Below, piece after piece: positions 50,347 to 56,479 of a stretch of DNA of 56,479 bases. Both the position numbers and the translations under genes were made by a program. The notes beneath the pieces were generated by a model. The model did not search any database, was not told the DNA's origin, and saw only the letters and a program-made list of their open reading frames with translations. Each line of letters starts with the position of its first letter. The stretch's first letter is position 1. The DNA is from a virus: positions 1-56,479 of the IMG/VR virus record IMGVR_UViG_3300031688_001404. One strand, 5' to 3'.

Positions 50347-50594
50347 AGACTTCCTTCTTCGCGCATCTTAGCACGGATCTTCGTAGCACTAATGTCATGC
50401 ATCTCTGCACCCAAGTCATGCTGTGTGAATGTATAACCAACACCTCGTCCGTAACTAATGTCTACGATGTTTGGCATCCATTGTATCATATATTCTTCAT
50501 CAATTGTATAACCTGCAACAGACAATGCTTCAATGATATTCTTGTTGACTGTTGACTTGCCACTTCCGGGCAAGCCACATATTAATATTTTGAT
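50343..50594 (-). CDS. Short P-loop / nucleotidyltransferase-tail protein, start uncertain
   Basis: About 83 residues. [14 protein letters not shown] is a full Walker A, but no ATG precedes it in frame: the frame opens after ATC at 50594 (preceded by AGGTAAG), while the first start-like codon, TTG at 50573, would cut into the P-loop. The C-terminal end [13 protein letters not shown] resembles the ISxTxxR motif of adenylyl/cytidylyltransferases. It looks like a fusion or internal deletion joining a kinase start to a nucleotidyltransferase end. Confidence 0.45.
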   Translation of the reverse strand: MKILICGLPGSGKSTVNKNIIEALSVAGYTIDEEYMIQWMPNIVDISYGRGVGYTFTQHDLGAEMHDISATKIRAKMREEGSL

Positions 50595-50605
50595 TGTCTT
50601 ACCTA

Positions 50606-50719
50606 TTAGTCGTATATATACGGATCTTGCTCTTGCAATTTCTTTAACTTCGCTTCCATACGCTTCTTATACTTACGCTCTGCTAGTTTTCTTTTTACCC
50701 ACTTAACTGGATTAAACAT
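50606..50719 (-). CDS. Small basic protein (37 aa)
   Basis: MFNPVKWVKRKLAERKYKKRM..., ending QDPYIYD. The ATG overlaps the carbamoyltransferase stop by 8 nt (ATGTTTAA), a coupling arrangement. I recall similar KxDPxIY-ended mini-proteins in marine T4-like phages. Function unknown. Confidence 0.55.
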   Translation of the reverse strand: MFNPVKWVKRKLAERKYKKRMEAKLKKLQEQDPYIYD

Positions 50720-52238
50720 CTTTCGTTACCACCTTTACATTATACTTTTCAGTCCAACGCAATGCGTCAGTTTCGGTGTCAACCATTGGTTCACCTTTAA
50801 TATTCAAACTTGTATTCAACAACATCGGGCATCCTGTCTCTTCATACCATTTTTCTAACAATGAATACAATCCCGGATGCTGCTCTCGTGTCACTGTCTG
50901 TACTCTACTAGTATTATCATAATGTGATATAGCAGGAAACAAATCTGGGCGCTTACACACACCAACGAATTGCATATACGGACTCGTGTTACAGCCTTGT
51001 GGCATTTCAAAGTAATCATGCAAATGCTCTTCCATAATCACAGGTGCAAATGGTCTGAATGCCTGTCGCTGCTTCACTGTGTTAACCAAATCTTGCATTT
51101 CACTTCCACGAGGATCTGCTAACAAACTTCTATTACCCAATGCTCTAGGACCGAACTCTGCTCTACCACTCGCTACGCCAACCATACCAATCGTTGTCAA
51201 TTCTTTCATCGCTGCTTTCACTGGGTAATCACCAGCAATATTATATCCCAAGTAAGGACTATTCCATTCAACATGTGTACGCAAATGATCTAATACACAA
51301 CCAATAGCACTACCTGCATCACCCGGATTAGGCATTATCCATACACCATCATAAAACTTATGTGCAATACTATTAGCAACGCAATTTAATGCACAGCCAC
51401 CCATAAGCACAATGTTATCTGATTTAATCAACAGCGATGTCTCAACCAATAAATGTTTGAATACATGCTCATACACTGCCTGCGTTGATGCGGCTATGTC
51501 TGCGTAATCTTGTACTGTATTTAAGTCAGGACGCCACTGTCGACAACCTCTATGTAAGTTCTGTTTGAATTTTATATTCAACGAACCATACTCTAACGGC
51601 TCAAAGAAGTCATTCAATATATCATAAAAGTATTTGGCTGAGTCACCAATTGCTGCCCATCCCATTAAGATATACTCATCTTCGTTTGGCTTTAAACCAA
51701 TTCTCTGAGTCATTGCGCTATACCATAATCCAATACTATTTGGATATGATTGACTAAATTTCTTTGTTAATTTATCACCTTCGCCATGCCAAACTGTTAG
51801 TGTCTCAAATTCACCAATAGAATCAATTACTAATACAGCAGCATCATCATAAGGAGAGGTGTAATAGCCTGCGGCTGCGTGACTTCTGTGATGTGGATGA
51901 TAGGTCATTGTGCGAGTAGTGAACGGATCTACGTTGGGGAATAATGTAGTATCGATACCTAAATCGCGCAGAGTTGTTATCGGGGTTTCTTTAGTGAATG
52001 CAGTCTTGTACTGACCCGCTTTGATCTGACGTAATCGCTTGGTAAAATCGTTCTCATACCAATGAACTTCTTTCGGATCACCTAACAATAATGCTTGACT
52101 GATTATTTCATCATTCAATAGTTTGTCGTTCTTGATACCACTTGATCGCTCACTGTGTGCTGCGAATAGTAATTTTGTTCCGTCAAATACAGCCAAAGCA
52201 GCATCATGACTCCCTGCACAAATCCCCCATCTAATCAT
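50712..52238 (-). CDS. Carbamoyltransferase (NodU/CmcH/TobZ family)
   Basis: 508 residues, near full length. N-terminal Kae1-like domain with ICAGSHDAALAVF, HHRSHAAAGYY, VIDSIGE and LMGGCALNCVAN; C-terminal YrdC-like domain with GRAEFGPRALGNRSLLADPR, FRPFAPVI and LLNTSLNIKGEP. These enzymes transfer a carbamoyl group from carbamoyl phosphate, via carbamoyl-AMP, to hydroxyls of sugars, antibiotics or bases. Target here unknown. Late promoter at 52260-52267. Confidence 0.92.
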   Translation of the reverse strand: MIRWGICAGSHDAALAVFDGTKLLFAAHSERSSGIKNDKLLNDEIISQALLLGDPKEVHWYENDFTKRLRQIKAGQYKTAFTKETPITTLRDLGIDTTLFPNVDPFTTRTMTYHPHHRSHAAAGYYTSPYDDAAVLVIDSIGEFETLTVWHGEGDKLTKKFSQSYPNSIGLWYSAMTQRIGLKPNEDEYILMGWAAIGDSAKYFYDILNDFFEPLEYGSLNIKFKQNLHRGCRQWRPDLNTVQDYADIAASTQAVYEHVFKHLLVETSLLIKSDNIVLMGGCALNCVANSIAHKFYDGVWIMPNPGDAGSAIGCVLDHLRTHVEWNSPYLGYNIAGDYPVKAAMKELTTIGMVGVASGRAEFGPRALGNRSLLADPRGSEMQDLVNTVKQRQAFRPFAPVIMEEHLHDYFEMPQGCNTSPYMQFVGVCKRPDLFPAISHYDNTSRVQTVTREQHPGLYSLLEKWYEETGCPMLLNTSLNIKGEPMVDTETDALRWTEKYNVKVVTKDV

Positions 52239-52259
52239 TATTAATTCCTCGTATGCGAC

Positions 52260-52267
52260 TATTTATA
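52260..52267 (-). promoter_or_regulatory. T4-type late promoter (TATAAATA)
   Basis: Exact consensus 22 nt upstream of the carbamoyltransferase start. Confidence 0.6.
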
Positions 52268-52954
52268 TTACGCATCTTTTCGTCCAATATAATACATTAT
52301 TCCATCTACTACTTTGACCAGGTCTCCAGTGTGAAACCATCCGTCATGAATGCACGCATTGCTTTTTACTACTAATTCATCGTCGCTTACAAAGTATTCG
52401 CAATTAAACGTATCACCTAATACAGTTAGTCCATTGTAATCTTCTGCAATGTCGCCTGGGCGATATGTCTTGTTAATGACCACTGGACCAATTTCCGTCA
52501 TTCCCCAATTAACAATAAATGTTGCACCTTTTTCAGTAAACGCATTTACAGTACTAGCAGGCACTCTGTCGCTTCCGCATACAATAATCTTTCCATACAA
52601 ATCTACTGCTTTCCACTGCTTTGTCTTTGTCAGCACTCTTGCCATTTTAGGGGTCAAATGACTGTGTGTAAATGTTTCCATTTTGTCACACCATGTTCGT
52701 GCGTTAAACGTTTCAAACTCTACGTACGCACCTATTTCGTGTGCTGGAAGTGTTTGCGCTAGTAACCCACCCGCATGTTCTAACTTGCATACAGTATATA
52801 TTCTACTTTTATAGTCAATACTTTGTGTATTTCTGGCTAGTACATTAGATATGCTAATCTTTCGCGGACTTTGCCACAACTTCTTTGGTGGACCAGTTGA
52901 TCCACTGCTAAACATCATATATCCTTCGTGTAAGCATCTGTCAAAGTCAATCAT
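52268..52954 (-). CDS. Miniature ANL-superfamily adenylation domain
   Basis: 228 residues, under half the usual 500+. Core ANL motifs are retained: FSSGSTGPPKKL (A3, residues 15-26), NWGMTEIGP (A5), and DGWFHTGDLVKVVDG...YYIGRKD (A7-A8 hinge). The N-terminal subdomain and the mobile C-terminal domain with the A10 lysine are missing. It may bind ATP and an acid but might not complete adenylation unaided. Grouped with halogenase and carbamoyltransferase genes. Confidence 0.82.
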   Translation of the reverse strand: MIDFDRCLHEGYMMFSSGSTGPPKKLWQSPRKISISNVLARNTQSIDYKSRIYTVCKLEHAGGLLAQTLPAHEIGAYVEFETFNARTWCDKMETFTHSHLTPKMARVLTKTKQWKAVDLYGKIIVCGSDRVPASTVNAFTEKGATFIVNWGMTEIGPVVINKTYRPGDIAEDYNGLTVLGDTFNCEYFVSDDELVVKSNACIHDGWFHTGDLVKVVDGIMYYIGRKDA

Positions 52955-52978
52955 CTTTTAATTCGTCTCGTACAACCT

Positions 52979-53296
52979 TCATTTAGTATCTGAATCAAGT
53001 TCATCTTTTAGTTTTTTCCAAAGTGGGTGGTTCGGTAGGAATCTATGTAGTCCAATTGTTTGATCGATAACTACTTCAAGTAGTTTAAAATCAAATAATG
53101 GAGGGAATATTGCATGTATGATACTAGCACATGCCATAAGCAACTGCTTACCCGCCTCTCTAAATCCAGTATACATATGTTTAAAATAAAGTACTACGCC
53201 ATTTTTACGCAATCCTCCATTATAATATTCTGCCATTCTTAAATGATTCCAACTAAACCAACCTTTCATAGCATGTTCTCTTTCAGTAAATTCCAA
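52979..53296 (-). CDS. DUF6356-like small protein
   Basis: 105 residues. Pattern W-x-H...YYNGGL...YFKHMYTGFREAGKQLLMACASIIHAIFPPLFDF resembles the family of small proteins with a hydrophobic centre annotated DUF6356. Overlaps the halogenase-like gene by 31 nt. Function unknown; possibly a lipid- or membrane-associated accessory. Confidence 0.5.
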   Translation of the reverse strand: MEFTEREHAMKGWFSWNHLRMAEYYNGGLRKNGVVLYFKHMYTGFREAGKQLLMACASIIHAIFPPLFDFKLLEVVIDQTIGLHRFLPNHPLWKKLKDELDSDTK

Positions 53297-54348
53297 CTGT
53301 GCTTGCCCATCAAACCTTGATGTCCTTCCTCGCTGTAAAAATCTATATCCTTTATTGCTTGTTCGCGATTAGTTTTATAATAATCCCAATATTCTCCAGT
53401 GCATGTATTACAACTATATAATGCTTTAATCCATTTGTGTATACCATTATATGTTTTGTTAATCAATCTATTATAAATTGCTGGGTTATCTTCTAGTAGT
53501 AAAAAGTTTTTTATTCCACTTTGTGCTGCAAAGTTTGCTGTAGCATTCAATGGTTCAATAAATCCTGCACTGAGTCCTAAGAACAATACATTATCTTTCC
53601 ATGCTTGTTCTGGAATGCGGGTCTCAAAATTTATTACAGTTTCATGCTTTATACCTGTGTACTTTTCGAACTCTGCAATAGCATCTTCAACCGTTTGATA
53701 TTGTGAACTAAATACATACCCATGACTCATTCGCGACTGTAAACTAATACTCCATAACCACCCGTTGCTCATTGTCTGTGAATGTGTATAAGGCACGTAA
53801 CTTGTTTTGTCGTTTCCTATTACAGCATAATCATTTATTAGGAAATCACTTGTATTATGCACAATCCCAACTTGTTCTGATAGCACTCCATTTTGTCCAG
53901 TTGCATCAATATAAAATTCTTCTTTAGTATACTGATCTTTTGTAAACTTAGAATTTATAATTCTAAAATTATCTTGTTGCTCACACCATTCTTGTAGCAC
54001 TTCGCAGAATCCAGGTGCGTCTATGTGATATGCATATGTTTGATGTCTATCAGTTGTTGTACTGTCTGGCTCATTGGCAAAAAAATACATCCAACTGTTC
54101 GCATCTTTCCATCCACTAAACATTGTTCCGTATTTGAAATAACCATTTACTCTATTTAAGAATTCCTGATCACTCATGCCCATAAGACGAGGTATTTCAT
54201 TTATTGTAGGTACTGTGCTTTCACCAACCTTGCGAATATCTACGCTAGGATCTTTATAGAGAGTAACTGGTTTATCTGCTTTTAACAAGTATAAACATGC
54301 AATCCATCCTGTTGTTCCTGCGCCTATTACGTTATACATGTTATGCAT
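53266..54348 (-). CDS. Tryptophan-halogenase-like flavoprotein
   Basis: 360 residues (PrnA is ~540). FAD-binding VIGAGTTGWIA (7-17), family motif VGESTVPTINE (~41-51) and GWLWSISL, a variant of the WxWxIP motif of flavin-dependent halogenases, followed by GLSAGFIEPLNATAN. Members halogenate tryptophan or tailor natural products; phage homologues have no proven substrate. Possibly starts at M4. Overlaps both neighbours. Confidence 0.82.
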   Translation of the reverse strand: MHNMYNVIGAGTTGWIACLYLLKADKPVTLYKDPSVDIRKVGESTVPTINEIPRLMGMSDQEFLNRVNGYFKYGTMFSGWKDANSWMYFFANEPDSTTTDRHQTYAYHIDAPGFCEVLQEWCEQQDNFRIINSKFTKDQYTKEEFYIDATGQNGVLSEQVGIVHNTSDFLINDYAVIGNDKTSYVPYTHSQTMSNGWLWSISLQSRMSHGYVFSSQYQTVEDAIAEFEKYTGIKHETVINFETRIPEQAWKDNVLFLGLSAGFIEPLNATANFAAQSGIKNFLLLEDNPAIYNRLINKTYNGIHKWIKALYSCNTCTGEYWDYYKTNREQAIKDIDFYSEEGHQGLMGKHSWNLLKENML

Positions 54349-54862
54349 ATCTACTCCTTATTTCAAAATATTTATCGTTGTTTAGTTTCCAAACACTTTG
54401 TTTCACATAAAATAGTTCTTCATCACCCACGTATTCAACCATGTCGCCTTTAGCCATCACTGCAAAACTCTTATGTATTCTATTCATTCTTCCACTTTCA
54501 TCGTTGCTTACATTGGTAGTGATATATATAGGTTTACCGTTTGCAAATTGTATCTGCAATGGTAAATGATCATATATTCCCCAACTTTGCATTTGGTATC
54601 TGCTAAGTCCCTTGATTGGACGAGACTGTAGTTGTGCACCTCTAAACAACGCACGATATCCATCTTTGAATGGATGAATGCCACTAACACTTATAATTTC
54701 ACCATTGGTATCGTGTGTAGCATACCACTGACCACCTTGATCTATGCACCATTCAAATTTCATATGCTTTAAAGATATATTGTTTTTATAGTCTCTGTCG
54801 ACGCATTGTTTTATGAAATTAATTAATTCAGGTGAACATGTTGATATTTCTTTTGTAATCAT
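54341..54862 (-). CDS. GNAT-like hypothetical protein
   Basis: 173 residues. WYATHDTNGEIISVSGIHPF followed by YRALFRGAQLQSRP resembles the central strands of an acetyltransferase fold, and NRIHKSFAVMAK a C-terminal helix. Acetyl-CoA motif not clear. Exact TATAAATA late promoter at 54888-54895. Confidence 0.45.
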   Translation of the reverse strand: MITKEISTCSPELINFIKQCVDRDYKNNISLKHMKFEWCIDQGGQWYATHDTNGEIISVSGIHPFKDGYRALFRGAQLQSRPIKGLSRYQMQSWGIYDHLPLQIQFANGKPIYITTNVSNDESGRMNRIHKSFAVMAKGDMVEYVGDEELFYVKQSVWKLNNDKYFEIRSRYA

Positions 54863-54887
54863 TATTAAGCTCTTCCTTGTATACGAC

Positions 54888-54895
54888 TATTTATA
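54888..54895 (-). promoter_or_regulatory. T4-type late promoter (TATAAATA)
   Basis: 26 nt upstream of the start at 54862; heads the GNAT-like/halogenase/ANL block. Confidence 0.6.
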
Positions 54896-54900
54896 CTCTC

Positions 54901-55311
54901 TTAAATATGAGGACTCCAACGATACCAAGTTGGCTTCTCGCTAATACGATATGCAATGCGCTCACGTATAATGTCTAGCGCATCTGGTGTAGGTGTGTAA
55001 GACTTGTATAGTTCGGTTGGGAACTGCCATGATTTAAATACTCTAGCAGGATCAGGATTCATTCCACGCAAAATCATTTCTACACGAATATCATCGTACC
55101 TATCTGATAGATACTTACCCTTATCATAAAAGAACTTGACATGACCTGTATTCAAAGTGAATATCTTAGGCAGTGTTACTTTAGTTGTTGTCCAATTCTT
55201 ACTAACGATTGAACGCTGTAACGATGAACCGACCATAAAGATTTCTCTATACTCTGCAACTAAATGCTGATCGGCTAACTCACTAGGTGGTACAAGATTA
55301 ATACGCGTCAT
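54901..55311 (-). CDS. denV: Pyrimidine dimer DNA glycosylase/AP lyase (T4 endonuclease V)
   Basis: 136 residues from start MTRINLVPPSELADQHLVAEYRE (55311), the T4 start; two upstream codons are dispensable. The catalytic N-terminal Thr after Met, the Glu in AEYRE, GHVKFFYDKGKYL and C-terminal RPTWYK-like KPTWYRW all match T4 endonuclease V. It nicks DNA at UV-induced cyclobutane dimers, useful for a sunlit marine phage. Early promoter at 55341-55370. Confidence 0.93.
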   Translation of the reverse strand: MTRINLVPPSELADQHLVAEYREIFMVGSSLQRSIVSKNWTTTKVTLPKIFTLNTGHVKFFYDKGKYLSDRYDDIRVEMILRGMNPDPARVFKSWQFPTELYKSYTPTPDALDIIRERIAYRISEKPTWYRWSPHI

Positions 55312-55340
55312 TATCATTCCAATAATTAATTTATAAAACT

Positions 55341-55370
55341 ATTATACCACCAATATACCTTACTTGTCAA
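55341..55370 (-). promoter_or_regulatory. sigma70-type promoter (TTGACA-N18-TATAAT)
   Basis: -35 at 55365-55370, -10 at 55341-55346, spacer 18; drives denV. Confidence 0.7.
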
Positions 55371-55387
55371 TAGTTAATTTAAGATCA

Positions 55388-55570
55388 CTAAAACATTCCA
55401 TGATCACGGCGTTGATTTAAACACCACTCTTTATAATCCAATAACTTGTCTTTGTTCTTTTTCCTTTTACAATACTCTTGATATTCTTTATCATTTTCAG
55501 CAATAGGAAGACTTTTATGTTTACCTTTATAGAATTGACTACCACCATTCCACGGATTACTATATCTCAT
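55388..55570 (-). CDS. Small basic hypothetical protein (60 aa)
   Basis: MRYSNPWNGGSQFYKGKHKS..., Lys-rich with YCKRKKNKDK. Six nt from the ligase stop. No function recognised. Confidence 0.5.
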   Translation of the reverse strand: MRYSNPWNGGSQFYKGKHKSLPIAENDKEYQEYCKRKKNKDKLLDYKEWCLNQRRDHGMF

Positions 55571-55576
55571 ATTACC

Positions 55577-56479
55577 TCAATCTTTTCTTTCGCCAAAGCC
55601 ATGATCAATCATTACACCAAAACGCAACTTACCATCTGGTGTGAACCCAAAGTATCTAATCGTTGCCCAATCAGGCTTATCACCATTCAATAACGTTGCC
55701 ATCTGTGCTTGGGTCCCACGACAACCCGCTTCGGATGTAGTACCATCTGACAATGCAATTACAATCTTCTTTGCACAACCAGACCAATTACCTTTTCCTT
55801 CAAGTACTTCTACTACATCAAATTCATCTGTAACAAACTCTTTACGCTTCAATAAATTCTTTGACCGCTTGTTCTCATATTGACCATCAAGACGAACCAT
55901 CTGACCTTCATACCCATTCTCTAGGTAGTCACCATAGGTATCATTCAATTGATCTTGTGTATCAATAATAGTAGTAGGCACTGCTTGAATGCACTGATCG
56001 TTAATCAAGATGTTAACAACATCATGATATGACCTCGTCCTAGATTCAAATGTATCTTCTTCATATATATCATATACATGATACTGAACTAACTTCTTTG
56101 ATTCTACTAAATCATCTGCACTCGGCTTTGCTTTGCGTACCAATGAAACAATCTTATTGAAATCATCTTTGAGTTCATGGTTGTATAACTCACCATCTAA
56201 TACTAGATCAGGCGTCTCTTCAAATAATGGCGCTAATGCTTCCCAGATATGAGGTATGGAAATATGCTGTTTACCTGATCGTGACCACAAACCATCTCTG
56301 CGTGCGATACAACGAATACCATCTAACTTAGGTTGCGAGTATACTGGGAACTGTACGGGCTTCTTTAACTTAGCATAATCAGCAGCAAGCATAGGTTTAA
56401 ACAAATGAAAATTATCAATATCTTCTATGTTAGTGAAATACTCTTTCTCTAATTGTTTATTATGTTTTGCAAGTGCTTC
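55577..56479 (-). CDS. ATP-dependent DNA ligase (partial at window edge)
   Basis: At least 300 residues. The adenylation motif QPKLDGIRC, LDGELYNH (motif III), YEGQMVRLDG (motif IV-like) and LLKRKEF (motif V, Lys) are present, ending with an OB-fold like region to FGERKD. The frame is open to the right edge without a stop (…LEKEYFTNIEDID precedes the FKPMLA segment), so the true N-terminus lies outside the window; the internal ATG at 56404 is probably not the start. It seals nicks in phage replication and repair. Confidence 0.88.
   Translation of the reverse strand, partial: EALAKHNKQLEKEYFTNIEDIDNFHLFKPMLAADYAKLKKPVQFPVYSQPKLDGIRCIARRDGLWSRSGKQHISIPHIWEALAPLFEETPDLVLDGELYNHELKDDFNKIVSLVRKAKPSADDLVESKKLVQYHVYDIYEEDTFESRTRSYHDVVNILINDQCIQAVPTTIIDTQDQLNDTYGDYLENGYEGQMVRLDGQYENKRSKNLLKRKEFVTDEFDVVEVLEGKGNWSGCAKKIVIALSDGTTSEAGCRGTQAQMATLLNGDKPDWATIRYFGFTPDGKLRFGVMIDHGFGERKD

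Noticed and set aside
50712-52238. Possibility that the carbamoyltransferase is a Kae1/TsaD tRNA-modification protein
   Set aside because: The C-terminal YrdC-like carbamoyltransferase domain and total length fit the NodU/TobZ family instead.

Overview
The window looks like part of the genome of a large, AT-rich, T4-like marine tailed phage. The evidence is a T4 endonuclease V (denV) homologue, a T4-type RNase H/flap exonuclease, a probable gp45-like sliding clamp, dCMP deaminase, an ATP-dependent DNA ligase, T4-type late promoters ((T/C/G)ATAAATA, 22-48 nt before start codons) and about twenty tRNA genes. Essentially every gene is on the minus strand, with short or overlapping junctions. The host is probably a Gram-negative heterotroph: there is an autotransporter-like protease, a tripartite tricarboxylate transporter and many near-consensus sigma70 promoters (TTGACA-N17-TATAAT). 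That host assignment is inference. No capsid, portal or tail gene was recognised.

Layout. 1-4800: a tRNA array interleaved with highly structured non-coding elements, several tRNA-like genes whose anticodon arm is interrupted or missing, and an IscA-type Fe-S carrier gene. 4079-5161: very small genes under sigma70 and late promoters. 5216-12828: a radical-SAM island with two twitch-type radical SAM proteins, a radical SAM/SPASM protein split over two overlapping genes, a glycosyltransferase-like/methyltransferase-like fusion, an MTA/SAH nucleosidase, a 2OG-Fe(II) oxygenase and a sulfotransferase-like protein. 12888-22953: phosphomannomutase-like HAD protein, VWA/metallopeptidase-like protein, dCMP deaminase, envelope-directed proteins including an 804-residue cysteine-repeat protein, and the flap exonuclease. 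22984-34065: MetK, QueE, MazG-like, cytidylyltransferase, S8 protease with a beta-barrel-like end, phosphoribosyltransferase, FolE, DpdA and the clamp. 34170-36320: a DUF262+DUF1524 (GmrSD/ParB-like) protein.

36414-44140: three tiny genes, then a second sugar/radical-SAM island with UDP-sugar dehydrogenase, radical SAM/SPASM, a small membrane protein, split glycosyltransferase/methyltransferase genes, an MscS-like protein and a P-loop protein. 44199-46718: TctC-like binding protein and TctA-like permease. 46939-54862: N-formylglutamate amidohydrolase, methyltransferase, SGNH hydrolase, histone-H1-like protein, carbamoyltransferase, a miniature adenylation domain, a DUF6356-like protein, a tryptophan-halogenase-like flavoprotein and a GNAT-like protein. 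54901-56479: denV, a small gene and the ligase, which runs off the window.

How it fits together. FolE, QueE and DpdA belong to a 7-deazaguanine DNA-modification route; QueD and QueC are not in this window. MetK (makes SAM), IscA (Fe-S supply), the radical SAM enzymes and the MTA/SAH nucleosidase (removes 5'-deoxyadenosine and SAH) form a plausible phage-encoded SAM/Fe-S economy. The halogenase/ANL/carbamoyltransferase block resembles natural-product tailoring and its substrate is unknown. All functional statements come from motifs read by eye; no database search was run.
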